Source: Podaxis mareebaensis (lineage: Eukaryota; Basidiomycota; Agaricomycetes; Agaricales; Agaricaceae). From it: a stretch of DNA of 40,041 bases. The position numbers were made by a program, and so were the translations under genes. The stretch covers positions 1-40,041 of the forward strand of contig JAEUWP010000246.1 of the NCBI GenBank assembly GCA_018524725.1, read 5' to 3'. Below are positions 18,275-32,204 of the stretch, piece after piece (the first letter of the stretch is position 1; each line of letters opens with the position of its first letter). Below the pieces are notes generated by a model that saw nothing but the letters and a program-made list of their open reading frames with translations, had not been told where the DNA came from and did no database searches.

Positions 18275-19239
18275 TGCCACCGGACAATGTACTAGCCTCA
18301 GATATCCCAGTCCTGGGAAGCACTGGTCATGGAAAATCGCTATGACCATCTTCTTCGACCTGTGCAAGTAGCATTGTATCTGTCCTGATGAGTGGGTGAA
18401 TGAAAGAGAGTTATTTGTCACCGGAAATTTGGCGACCCCGGCGCCACCTGACCCTGTCACTCGACATTTCTCCCTGGCTGTGATAGCAACTGAAGGTGAG
18501 ACTATCTTGTGTGCAAAATGGAGCCTTTCATGATTAAACCATATTGGTCTAGGCTTGCAATGCAAAGAAGCTTAGAAACGCCCACTAAATCCACATACAT
18601 TCTATGCCTCAGTGATATATCTACCCCATGACCAACATTTGCATCTCGGACTTGAAGGCCTGGCCCGTGGCAGTAGACATTTAGATGCTTAGCCTGGATG
18701 TTTGCGCTTGCACTGTGCTCCTTCTAGCATCTCCGTGCTAGATAAGACATATTCACTCAAAAACGCTAGTTCGCAACGAATAAATTTGGGTATGAAGAAC
18801 CAATGATGCAGCACCTCCTGGAGACTGACCAACTATCATCGCAACCCTCGTAGATCTGACTAAAATAAATGTGGACACGGTGTTAGAAAAACCCGGAGCC
18901 AAACCTTCTCACACCAGAAGTGAAGCATGATCCTCTTCCGTAACATGTCCATCGGGACTCAACGTGACCCGGTCCAGACTGCTCTCCCTCAAATTATGTA
19001 TGTTGTAACCGAATATTCTCGTTTGTTATTTCCCTCTAGTCGGGATCTCCTCCGACTAACCTCGACAAGGGTACTCTTGTTATATCAGCTGAAGCTTCGC
19101 AGTGTTGAATATTACTGCCCAGATAGATGGACAACACACAAGAGCGTTGTCTTGAACTCGCAGAAAGTACATCTGTAAGCTTATACCGCAGCTTTACACT
19201 AGTGTGACTGTTGAGCATCCTAGAAGCCGCAACAAGCCT
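18275..19239. other. Intergenic, no gene; possible diverged repeat copy
   Basis: No ORF with coding character. Sequence at about 18870-19225 resembles the dispersed repeat at 19240-19745 (TGTGGACA..GG.., GGAGCCAAACC, TTGAGCATCC blocks) at low similarity and may be a third, old copy. Confidence 0.35.
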
Positions 19240-19745
19240 CGGTAAGAAGCTGCCCGGAAAAACTAAGTTGGATTTTCATACCCTCAATCCAAATTCGTTG
19301 ATCCAGGTTCTTGTTAATCCAGGTTCTTGCTAATCCAGGTGTGGACAAGGCACTAACAAAGCTCCCAGAGTCAAAGCCTTTAACAGCCGGAAGTATGTAA
19401 CAATCTTCGACCCGCATTTGATCGTTCTTCGGAAGATTCTAGTGCACGACCACGCCGACTATAGGTACGTCTAGCCTCTGTTATTTTCGGGAGCTCTAGA
19501 TGGCATTTCTCCCACTAACGGGCGAGTGTGTTGTTTGCCACTATTCACGGTCCACATATGACTTTCTCTCAAATTAGTCGGTGGCCAGCGGTTCAGCGTC
19601 AGAGTCAAGATCATGCAAGAACGCCCTTATCTCACAGCCACCTACTTGAGCATCCAAAGCCTCGATAAATACACCTGACGGTCTACTCATTCCCCGAGGC
19701 CCTAGACAGGCTGCTGTCAACCCTTCCTGATGTCACTCCCCAAAC
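19240..19745 (+). repeat. Dispersed ~500-bp repeat, copy 1
   Basis: Matches the reverse complement of 38715-39210. The best block (19573-19700) includes CTTATCTCACAGCCACCTA, TTGAGCATCCAAAGCCTCGA and nearby runs, by eye roughly 75-80 percent identical. Outer parts are weaker. Not coding in either copy. Confidence 0.7.
19303..19346. repeat. 16-bp tandem repeat
   Basis: ATCCAGGTTCTTG(T/C)TA repeated about 2.7 times. The matching place in the copy at 38715-39210 has a single unit, so the expansion is local. Confidence 0.75.
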
Positions 19746-20339
19746 CCTGTGAATGAGGCAAGAATGTTCCGCTAAGGTCACAGGCGACTTCCTCAATGAA
19801 ATGAGTTCGCCCTCAGAATTTAAAAATTCAAAACTAAATTCCCGACCGCCGGGCTCAGATTATTGCTGATAATAGAAAAAAATCATGTATTCACGCCCGC
19901 CTTATGACAACAGAATACTAGCCCCCGGCACAATCGCCGCCAGCACCAAAATACGTTCCAGGTAATGGTACCTGGAGGGTGCTCTGACAAGGAGTTGTGA
20001 TGGCGAACGCACTACAGATAACTGATCCTTGTTTATGTCCAGCGAAGGCAAGGATTGTGGCTTAGACGTCAATTATTGACTAACCGTTTTGGACCAACTT
20101 CCTACGATGGCGATTATTAACATGCGAGTGCGGTTGATCAGCTGTGCCGCCTTTGCTACTGGATTAATCTTGATGTCTTAGTTCACTGAAGGTCATTTCC
20201 CTGTCCGTTACGCTATCTAATTCCACGCAGCCCTGAGTCCAAGGAGCAACAGTTTTTGATATTTTGCAAATGTGCTACTTTCTTGTTCCATACGCATTAT
20301 AGCCCTAATAATACTCATGGTAAACGTGCGCGAGAAAGC
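19746..20339. other. Intergenic, no feature recognised
   Basis: No coding signal. A short AT-rich patch is at about 19818-19885. It forms the 3' flank of the DPBB gene. Confidence 0.4.
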
Positions 20340-21309
20340 CTACTTTCGATCGTCAAGGACGATACCCCGCATGACGCGGCTCGACCTCCTAGGTCTCTTC
20401 TCGGGTTCCTCACGTTTTTTCACCTTGTCCACCACCTCATCCCTCTTCGTTTGTTTCGAAATCTTTACCAAGCTACTCCTAACCTTCTTCATCCTGCGAG
20501 GTGTAGTATCTGTGGCCTTTCTTCTGACAGCAAACCCGGGATTCGTGCTGTCTCGTCCGTTGGCACGGGAAACGGATGCACCAGGGGCACCGCCAGCATC
20601 ACCAGGTCTCAGCCCAATATCGTCCCGAGGATCAACGAAGTCCCAAGTACCTCCAAGTCGTCCAACACCAGGATTGGTCAACTGGGCGAAGGATGTTTGG
20701 GATAAATCGACGTCAAAAGGGCCTTCGCAGCTATCGCAGCGATCTCTGACCGTAACAGTGACGGATTTTCCACCAACTACAAGGTTGCAAAATATAAGTG
20801 GAAAGTGGGATATGACAGGGAATAACTGACTAGTCACGCGGATTTGCTTGCCGCATAGGGGATTCCTTTGAGAGACATGAACTATCATTCATCATACAGT
20901 GGTATAACCTTACGCGTTAGGATTTGGACCAGCCCCACTGATATATAGGGTTAGAGCTACTGCGGGAGCATTGGATGGTTGAGGGCTCACGGGTATGAAT
21001 CGAAGTAGGCTTTTGCCAGAGCGGCGATAGGCATCGTCTTGTCGATAGGTTCGCCACCACAAGCACCAACACCTGTCTGGCTCATGACAGACTCTGTTAG
21101 AGCTGTCAGTGTCAGCATTTTGGGGTTTGACAAAATTTGCTTACTTGGGTCATACCAAGTGACTAAATGAACGACAAGGTCAGTCCTTCAGGATTTATGG
21201 TCAAATGTTTCAATGACATGCCTTCTCCCGCCTTGGGTACGGCATTAGCCATCAGCGCTGAGCCCAGAATGACAACGTAAACGAGAATCTTGAAGGAAGC
21301 ACTTGACAT
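20340..21309 (-). CDS. Secreted double-psi beta-barrel (RlpA/barwin-like) protein with basic C-terminal tail
   Basis: Six exons on the minus strand: 21222-21309, 21145-21162, 20991-21093, 20914-20937, 20831-20865, 20340-20776; together 705 nt, 234 residues. Exon 1 encodes a signal peptide (ILVYVVILGSALMANA). Exons 2-6 assemble the DPBB fold: TWYDPKS..GVGACG, YPGAGPNPNA, CGKQIRVT, GGKSVTVTVRDRC, FDVDLSQTSFAQL, GGTWDF. Members of this family are secreted fungal proteins related to expansin and barwin barrels, often called RlpA-like or RAFE-like; no enzymatic activity is assured. After the barrel comes an atypical tail of about 100 residues rich in Lys/Arg with dibasic sites, which could be proteolytically removed. 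Intron 1 uses a GC donor (GCATGT) in this model. Exons of 18 and 24 nt are unusually small. It is divergently arranged with CSN7. Confidence 0.85.
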
Positions 21310-21820
21310 TGTGTTTTTAGCCTCGGTATGCGTAAAAGAGGGATCAAGAGGGTGAACCAGCGACCAGCGACCAGCAAAGCAAGGAGGATGAAACCGTCCG
21401 GCGGTTTAGACAAGGGAGAGGAAGAGACCTGCTGAGGATACCTGACAGAATGTGCATAGCTTTTATACAGTATGCGCCTCAAGCAGCGCTGCTCAGTAAC
21501 TAACTCACGTAGAGAAACGGTGATGATTGTTTCCACGCCAAACGCATGGAACAGGAGGATCAACACCTAAGCGTTTTCTGTTCTACACCGAAAAAGCAAT
21601 AGGAGTCCTCCATTTGTTCAGCTCTATCAGGATTAAGGGATGAGAAACGCGTCGCAAAGTATATACGGGGCATGCTAACACGTTGAGTGTTGAATCTATT
21701 TCGCCTGGAATGATGCCATCAAATTCATGCTGACATAATTATCTCATTAACGCCCTGGTTGTCATTGACTCTCGACAACCACATAGCGTTTCGAGTTGTC
21801 TCTAAGCTTCATCAGCAACC
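21310..21820. promoter_or_regulatory. Divergent promoter region DPBB / CSN7
   Basis: 511 bp between the two start codons. It has a TATA box for the DPBB side; none is obvious on the CSN7 side, as is common for housekeeping genes. No ORF is supported. Confidence 0.45.
21460..21467 (-). promoter_or_regulatory. TATA box of the DPBB gene
   Basis: Minus-strand TATAAAAG, about 150 bp before the ATG at 21309, inside the 511-bp divergent promoter region shared with CSN7. Confidence 0.55.
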
Positions 21821-22917
21821 ATGGACCTGGGCTCACATTTTGCGGCGAAATTGGAACCATTTTTGCTCATGGCTAAGTCCGTCAAGGGCGCGGCGGCGGC
21901 GAAACTCATCCAGGATGCAACGTCTGCCCCTGGCGTCTTCGTCTTCTCTGAACTGTTGGAACTGCCGAATATCCAAGAGGTTCTCACACTTAGCCTTACT
22001 TGGTGACGCTTTACTGACTTTACTGCACAATATAGCTCGGCAAGAGCGAGCAATTTGAGAAGCACCTATCGCTGTTACAACTTTTCGCCTACAAGACCTA
22101 TCAGGATTATTTGAGTAAGTATTGGCGCTCTTTCGCGGCTTCTATCCCTCTCATCTTAACAGAACACAAGGACGCGTTCCCACCTTTGAATCAGGCGCAG
22201 ATTACAAAACTCAAGCATCTATCGATCGTGACGCTGGCAGCAACGAGGAGGGTGCGATGCTTTGATATGAACCCTTATTGTTTGACTTGACTTCTGATCA
22301 TGTTCGTTTCGTATAGATCCTTCCGTACAGCGATCTGCTCAAAGCACTGAATATGCCCAATGTCCGAGAGCTCGAAGATCTGATCATTGATGCCATTTAT
22401 CTCGATATCTTACGCGGGAAGCTCGACCAGAAGGAAGGCCAGCTCGAGGTCGAATATACTATGGGCAGAGATCTCGAACCAGGAAAATTGGAGAGCATAT
22501 TGTCTGCACTGCAGGATTGGTTTGTCTGCCTGTCCCTCCCCCTTTGTAGAATGCTGAACTGTTTGTCAGGTCTACGACGACGTCATCCGTTCTCCTCGCA
22601 CTCGATGAGAAGATTAACCACATAGCGAGAGAGGCTAATGCCAGCAAGGCTCGGCAGGCAGAGTATGAAACCCAGTTGCAAGGAAATTTGAAGGAGATCA
22701 TGGAGAGAAAGGAGAAACAAAATCTTCTGAATAGACGCGCGTTAGGAGATAGAGAGAACGTTCCGATGGATGTTGACGAGCCTCAACTAGAAGTCTTGAA
22801 GAGTAAAAATCGCAAGTACGTTATCAATCTGTTCTTCCCTTCTTTCCCTGATGAAATGATACCCGAAGGGCCTCACAGGAAGCAAATCCGAAGCTCAGGA
22901 AGAGAAACAAGTTCTAG
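21821..22917 (+). CDS. CSN7: COP9 signalosome subunit 7 (PCI domain)
   Basis: Six exons: 21821-21979, 22036-22114, 22163-22251, 22317-22519, 22570-22815, 22869-22917; 825 nt, 274 residues, the usual size of CSN7. The N-terminal half is helical ([26 protein letters not shown]), followed by the PCI winged-helix part ([16 protein letters not shown].., [48 protein letters not shown]) and a C-terminal coiled region ([22 protein letters not shown]) with a basic end RKRNKF. CSN7 is a scaffold subunit of the COP9 signalosome, which removes Nedd8 from cullins and so regulates SCF ubiquitin ligases; in fungi it affects development and light response. The last intron uses an acceptor with little pyrimidine (CCCGAAG). 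An alternative AG 9 nt downstream gives a longer, poorly conserved-looking tail. Confidence 0.9.
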
Positions 22918-23874
22918 TGCTTCCCAACACCCCTTGCCGTTTCGCGCCCTTCTACGCGCCCCTTTCATCCCAACCTGTACCATACACACCCTTTCTGCAG
23001 ATTGTACACATAGCACCGAAATGCCATTCACCTTCATGACAACTCATCAAGTGAACGTCTTCGGGGCCGTTCGATTACGTGCAAGACAACCCGAATGACA
23101 TGGTGGTGGCGATGAACAGGCTGTAACGGTCCTGCCTCTGATGTGGATAGTCACGGTATCAGCAGATAAGTGACAGTTCCGCGATGTTCTTTAATGATGC
23201 GTGCCGTACGCAGCCTTTCGTGCGCTCAAGAATCTTGTCCTTATCTTTCTTCGGCTGGAGTAAAGCCGGACAGGGGCAAAAGGGCGTAGTCTCGTTGACC
23301 GACAGCTTGTTATCTGTATTCTACATCATTGCCAATGTTTGGTGAGTTAACCATAAGTATTTTTTCACGATGACTGGGATAAGTAGCATCAGTTGCCAAG
23401 ACGTGCGCCGGGCGCAAATAGATCGAACGAAAACACTGAAGCATGCTCGCCACGCGGCGAACGAGCTGAAGGCGAGTATAATACCTATTCGCAATCCAAC
23501 TTACATATATTACTTCTCTGCCAACGTGTTCAGTGCTTTGCGACATCGGGTATGTCCAAGCAGAGCAGACAGCCCGGCCATTGCATGCCCCCGATATACA
23601 CTTATGGTGCCTGATCAATAAGTGTGTGTAGAGGCGCTTGATGGAAGCTGGTCCCCGAGCCATAACACGAGAGTGACGACACGCCGTTTACTCTCTCAGT
23701 CATTTTAATTACTGGCGATACAGGCTTACAGCATGGGTCCCACATAATTATAAGGTGGCAAGGAGGAGTGATTGTTACCCTTTGCCTCCTCTCCCCTTAC
23801 ACACTCACTGTCTTCTGTTCATCGCCTTTGGAGTGCCACTTTCGCCCAGGCTTCCGCCGGTGTTCGAGGCCAGG
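22918..23874. other. Intergenic, no gene seen
   Basis: 3' flank of CSN7 and promoter region of the next gene. Short ORFs here show no coding pattern. An AT element ATAATTATAAGG lies near 23744, about 130 bp before the next ATG. Confidence 0.45.
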
Positions 23875-25206
23875 ATGGCCTATGCTACAGTCGTTGCGAA
23901 ACCTCCGTATCCACCGCCTTCATCTCACTGTCGCAACACATCCTCGCCTTCAGCACCTTCATTCCATGCATTCTCAACAGTCCCGTCCTCCCTCTCCCCT
24001 TCGCCGTTCGGCTCTCGATACCCATCATCCTCAGCGACGGTATCCCCGCGACCAAGCAGCGCACCCGCTTCCGTGCTCGGTTACACATCCACAATTCGCA
24101 CTATCTCGCCTCAGATTGCAAACTTCCGGCCTTCTTCGCGGGATATTGTGAAAGCAATCGCTCCACACGTGTTGGATGAACGAAGAACTCGCAGGAGATC
24201 ATCGCCTTCGAGGTTCGGTCACTCTTCACGGCCGAGCAAAGCTTATCACTATCCGCATCCCCACCGTGAGCAGCCGTTCAACCAGCATTCACAACGGCGC
24301 CCCTCGCATTGGTCCGAGTCTGAATTCGTATATCATTCTGGTGGGAAGAAGTTGAAGCCGTCGCCGCTGAGAATTGCTGCTGTAATTCGTTGGGATGATA
24401 ACGGTTCTATGCACTTGCGTGAGTTCTTCCCCCTATGCTTATGAAACTAAATTTTTGTGTTCGTTGTGCCTCACTATATAGAAGGTTCTGGCTGAATCTT
24501 CTCGTCTAATCTGTTATCTTTCTCCCACAATATCTCGTTTGGGCGTCCTGCTGTGATGGGAATTGATAATTTCATTCTGCAGAACAATCATCCTCGGACT
24601 CCGAACTTAGTATCATGATTGACAACCAGAGCGAGGAGACCAAGCGACCTGGTATATCCCCTGCTCCCCGTCAGCCAACACCCCAAATGCAATGTCCAAG
24701 GCACCTAGATTCTTCAAAACTGCTAGCAATAACCAACCCTTCACACACCCGAGATTCAAGTGGGGGCAGTACATGTTCGTCTGAGAGTTCTGCTACAACG
24801 AACAGCAGTGCTTCAACGACCTCAGAAGACGAGAATCGTGCTGGGAACAATCCCCTGCCACGCAAACATACCCGGGGTCTTCGTCTGGAATACCCAAGAC
24901 TACTAAAGTGAGTTTCTTCGTCCAACCAGCCACCTGGGTGCGCGGAGTACTTTACTGATCTTGTTGTCATGCGTTCCTTTCGCAACTTCTGCCCGCCCAT
25001 TTAACCCGCTATCTGTCAATATGGCCGTTCCTTTTAATCTCTACTGCAATTCTCCGTTCTTCCTGGTGATGCTGTTGGACACTTAGGAGTATTGTGGTTA
25101 AACTAAAGTAAGTGTTGTATTCCTGGCTTTTAGGCGCGCTGCTTCTGTTCTGGGTGCTTACACCCCTAATTCGGGAAGCATACTGACTGTTGGCGCTATT
25201 CTTTGA
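23875..25206 (+). CDS. Hypothetical Ser/Pro-rich protein, four exons
   Basis: Exons 23875-24418, 24583-24907, 25087-25107 (21 nt) and 25134-25206 join in frame (963 nt, 320 residues) through GT-AG introns of 164, 179 and 26 nt. The last intron is unusually short, so the 3' end is less certain. If the second donor is not used, the ORF ends at TGA 24909-24911. The N-terminal 130 residues are Ser/Pro/Thr-rich and probably disordered. A more ordered patch follows (SRDIVKAIAPHVL, then GGKKLKPSPLRIAAVIRWDD), then a Ser/Thr-rich linker and a basic end LEYPRLLKSIVVKLKRAASV. There are no signal peptide or membrane segments. No known domain is recognised; intracellular location is an inference. Confidence 0.6.
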
Positions 25207-27451
25207 TAACAGGCCTTTAATCAAAAGTCGTTTTGTTCGCTCTCGATGAAATATGTCAAAATACTGACGTTCCCGAACCCCCTGGATATGCCTCGAGGGC
25301 CTGGGAGGAGGGCCGCCAGGGAGTTAGGTAACCCACTGTTGTGCCTGACGAAGCGCTGTAAGATATGTTTTTCGTTGATGTTATACATATGCATATTCTT
25401 TCCTTGGTCTATCGTCGTTCCCGTCGTAATTCATGATATAGACATCCTTTTTTTTTTAGCTAGTGCATAGACTTTTTGTTGTAACACCCACATAGTCACT
25501 CGTTCGCACCACCCTCCGCGGGAAAATCTCCAAGACAAGGAGGGTGACCACAACTTCCGTAGTCCATTTCCCGATCGAACATAGCGGAATCTTCGTATCC
25601 AATCGACGAATGAATGAGATCTTAAAACTCCTTCTATTACTCATGGCAACGTAACCCGACGCCAGGACGGGACAGAACGAAACTCGAGGGTTGGGGAACA
25701 AAAGCAACTCAGTGTTAGTGGCAGCAGCCACTCAGGGGCGTACTAGCCAATTGTTCACTGTATACCGGGAAGGCGCCGAAGGCGTCCGGATGTTCCAATG
25801 TCAAGTGTTAGTGATATTTCCTGCTGATTGCTTACAACAATACTTGGTGTTATCACAGAGCACGAGCTGTGAAACGGTTACAGCCCAGGATGATCTCTTG
25901 CGTGTCCTTCAACTGGTCTAGACCTATGTCCATTAATTTTCCCCTAATGATAGATTTGGTTGGCCAGAGTTGGTTGCGGCTTCCAAAGCACCCTCTTTCT
26001 CGTAATGAAACGAGGTGGAAACGCGTAGAGCTCTTCTACACTCGAAAGGTGCACCCGTAACAGACAGAGCCTTCACGGGTAGGGTAGGTGCCTGACAATT
26101 CCTGCGTGTTCATCCAATCCACGTCAGTGAACTGAGCGGTGGTGAGATTCTGCATCATCTGCGGCACACATCTAAATCTTGAGAAAATATATTGCGGTTG
26201 TGACAAGCTACGAAACGAAGCACCGGCTTCCCTAGCACCTGGACGGATAGAAAACAACTGAAGTCGAAGGACGTGCAACCTATTGGACAAGTTCTGGGTG
26301 GCCGGGTATCTGATCCGGACTCTCGGAAGCTTTGTAGATCTCAATAGGTCATAGAATGACAAGAAACAAAGAAACAATATAAGTAACATAAGAACGAGAA
26401 TGGTGCAATAATGACAAAGCAAAGGCAAGACATTCAAGAGCTATTAAGACTTGGCCTCGCCAGAATATGGCGCCACAGAAACTGTGCAGTCGGACGAAAG
26501 TTCACATTTGTCGACCCCAAATTTCCTTCAAATCTCGGTCTCCTTTGAAAGGATGGTCCAAGGGTACTGATCAATGCCACTCAGCGTGGTACAGATTCAG
26601 TCGAAGGCAATTGAAGAGAATAAGGAAAAACGACTATGGCAAAGCCTGTAAACTCTACCGGAGCCCGCCTGGTTGTTTCATGTTAACGACTAAGTCTAGG
26701 TAAGCTTGTTCGCTTGTACTTTGAGATAAGAGAAACGTCGACTCTTAGACAAACAGGCAGGCATGGTTTAATGTATATTTAACGCCGGCAGTAAGGCTCA
26801 GGATCACCTCAACCTTGGTTTGTCTAGCCTAAAAGCATCGAGTCAGTCAAATGGTATATCCGCCAGTTTCCTTGGCATAGGCCTCGCCGGTCGTGGATCC
26901 TACATCTCGGGTACTATCCCAGCTACTTTTCTCAGTGGGGGTTAGAAGCTGTAGAAAAAGCTATTACAAAGGACCGGAAGGAGACTATCTTGAGGGCTTC
27001 AAACTTGACCAGAAATCAATCGACTTGTTGCTGGCGGCGAAGTGTAAGTTTTACATCCTTCCTTTTCCAAGCAGAGCCTCCAAAATATTTGGGCATTCGA
27101 TGTAAGGTCTGAATTCTCTGTCTACAGTCCACTGTGATGATTCCCATGAGTGGTAAAGGAGGCCACACAAGATAGCCAGAAGCATAACCGTCATAGTGAA
27201 GCTTATGAGTTCTATCAGAACTCCCATAACTCCCTTAAGCTAGCTCAGTTCTCAGGTCTCAGATTTCAGACATGAAACGACCCAATTCTTTATTTATCGG
27301 ATTTTCTATTGAAGCTCAATCGTCTTGCCCATGCTTGTGCATGTTTCCCACTATGCTATTGCGTATTGATATTTACTTTTCTTGTGTTACACTACTCTTT
27401 AGAGTTTGAACGGCCTGGGCAGTGATCAAACCGAAGATGCACATCTCAAGT
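25207..27451. other. Long intergenic interval without a supported gene
   Basis: 2.2 kb. Several short ORFs occur on both strands but none has family motifs, consistent introns or a signal of length. A stretch at about 26930-27042 (residues such as YYKGPEGDYLEGFKLDQKSI followed by GTAAGT) could be one exon of a decayed gene. It cannot be extended to either side. Confidence 0.35.
27443..27451. repeat. 9-bp target duplication, left
   Basis: ATCTCAAGT, exact match to 28321-28329. Confidence 0.75.
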
Positions 27452-28320
27452 CAGACAGTCGTGCTGGGACGTTCTTATGTAATACACTTGTTCCGAAGTT
27501 TCAGCGAAACTTGAACAAGTTTGTAACGCGTCCCGCGGACTGGCAAACGAATCTATTTGTATCAGTTTGTCAATGACCTCCGTACTTCGGCCAACAATAT
27601 ATCACTCCACACATGCGCGGGAACTGCGCCCATATTGCCCAATTAAGGAATCAACGCAACACATTCCAAATCAGGTGAACAGTGGTGTTCCACTGAGTGC
27701 GCGGCCGTTCCATGATGGACAGCTAAGATATCTATGTAGTCTTTGTTTACAACACGGATGCTAGCATTTTGAGCAAGTTTGGAGTGAATCAAATGTGCTA
27801 TGATTTGAGCAAGAACACAGGGGCCCCAGCTGCTCCACCATGTTCCCCACGAAATCCCATCAAGGGAGGTAATGGATCTCTCAGCACTTTTCGCAGTCAG
27901 CCCGCTCACTTCCAGTGCACCAGCCACACTACCACCCAAACCTCCTTCGCCGATTGAATGATGCAAAATCATCTAAAACCTGCGAAAAGTAAGATGATAT
28001 GTATCGTGAAGTCAAGTCCCACAGCGGAATTGACCCAAGGAGCCTTGAAATTGAGTCACTTTTTTGCACAAAACACTGGCGCACGTGTTGCAAAAGGTCT
28101 CTATTCTGGAGCATGTCGCTTTGATATCTAAATTGGGAAGTATGGGCACAGTTCCCGCGCATGTGTGGAGTGATATATTGTTGGCCGAAGTACGGAGGCC
28201 GTTGACAGACTAATACAAATAGACTTGTTTGCCGGTCTGCGGGACGCGTTAAAACTTGGCTGAAACTTCGGAACAAGTGTATTACATAAGAGCGTCCCGC
28301 GCGACTGGGAAAGGGGTCTG
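27452..28320. mobile_element. Non-autonomous DNA transposon with ~210-bp inverted ends (Mutator-like)
   Basis: Left arm 27457-27667 and right arm 28108-28316 are inverted repeats with roughly 90 percent identity by eye (for example TATATCACTCCACACATGCG and its complement). Both ends begin CAGAC on the reading strand. A perfect 9-bp direct repeat ATCTCAAGT flanks the element (27443-27451 and 28321-28329). Long inverted ends plus a 9-bp duplication are the hallmark of Mutator-like elements. The 440-bp interior has no transposase, so it would need one from elsewhere. Confidence 0.75.
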
Positions 28321-28329
28321 ATCTCAAGT
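28321..28329. repeat. 9-bp target duplication, right
   Basis: ATCTCAAGT, exact match to 27443-27451. Confidence 0.75.
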
Positions 28330-29817
28330 GTTGAATCTAATAATATTGTGCTTCCGAATGTTCTGGCTTGGGCACTGCCTTCGGAATTTATAACTCATAG
28401 GAATTACTAGTGAGCAGCTGAAGAAGCCATAAACGTTAACACTGGCGGAAAGAGTTAACGCCCCCTTCAATAATAGGTATTGGAATCCAGAGTCAAGTTC
28501 TCGACATGATCTTTCCCCCAGAAAAACAGTGTTCACCCCAGACTAGCGCCCTGTCGACAAACCTTTGTGATAGAATGCTCATCACTCATCTATCCGAGCC
28601 AAGTTGAAGAAGGTGGTAGGCAGTAGTTGGCCTTTCACAAGGCTTTTATGTAAACATGTTGATATCCACATTGACAACGGGCTCACTGGCACCGGAATCA
28701 ACGGGTGGTGCCAATGGATCGCAAATTGGCGGAGGGATATGTTAAATATTTACCCAGTAACCTTGGCACGCAGACGTAGGAGTGCGGTTTCCCAGAGTTG
28801 TTAAGGAATAAACAACACGTACTATACGCCCATACATCATGTTGGGTCGCCCCCCGCCCAGGTGTCTTCGATTGCATTGACGGATCTGGACGTATTATCG
28901 TTGCTGGTAAGCGAGCAGAACTGATGTAATGAGACGTGATACATGGCATGCATGACACCATGCGTCATCCGTGTTGATTCGCGAGACAACTGATGATCTT
29001 GATAGGGGGCGGATGATTCAAATGTCAATGGCAAGGATGTTGCCCTGTTTACAAAACGCTTCACGTCTGAGACCCACCGAAACCCACATCCCAGTCCGGC
29101 AAAACAAGGTCAGATTTTTGCATTTCCTCCGGGATTGGTAAGGGCTACCGTATATACTCCCTCAACCACGGAGGAAGAAATCATAGAACAATAATCGAAT
29201 AAGTACCATTATCCTACGTATTTGTCATGGGGGAATCGGTATGGAACTATGAAACACATGAGATGGAAAGAATACTAAACAAACACACAGTCGACAGAGA
29301 CAACAAAAAGAAAGAAAAGAAATAACTGGTAATGTTTGACACGCACGATACTGTACTTGAGAATCACATTCGGTACAATCAACAAGACAACATCGGAAGC
29401 AGTCTGAAGCCATCGAGGAAGGAAGGGATAGACAACGCTCTTTGTGCTCTATGAAAGAAGAGGCCCCAAGACGGATTAGACGGTGGAGGAATGACGGAAA
29501 GGGAATAGAACACATTTGATCGATATCGTATGAGTAATGTAACCCGCATCCAGCTCTTCACCATCACCTCACCCCAACCAAGAAAAGGAGAAGAGGAAAG
29601 CAAGTGGTATACTGCCGCCGACAGCGGAACAGACAGCGCGAACAGAATATGAGCATTCTATTATCAAATTATCTACAGATACACATAAAAACAGGATTAT
29701 TAGACATATTACACGCATAAGTACTATCCCACTTACCAAAAGAAAAAAAGAAACACTCAACATTCAAAAAGACAACTCAAACGCCAGGAAACACACAAAC
29801 ACACAAAACACCAAATC
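28330..29817. other. Intergenic, no gene; 3' flank of the kinase gene
   Basis: No supported coding region. From about 29220 to 29817 the plus strand is A-rich, which on the minus strand is a T-rich 3' region of the kinase gene. Confidence 0.4.

Positions 29818-32204
<2,387 letters not shown>

Noticed and set aside
20272..20829. Plus-strand ORFs of 149-185 codons over the DPBB gene
   Set aside because: They are antisense shadows of exon 6, which carries the conserved DPBB motifs on the minus strand.
26036..26437. Minus-strand ORF with a hydrophobic N-terminus
   Set aside because: The hydrophobic stretch is followed by sequence without family features, and no introns or conserved motifs support it.
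27929..28327. 132-codon minus-strand ORF in the inverted-repeat element
   Set aside because: Most of it lies in the inverted end and no transposase motif is present.
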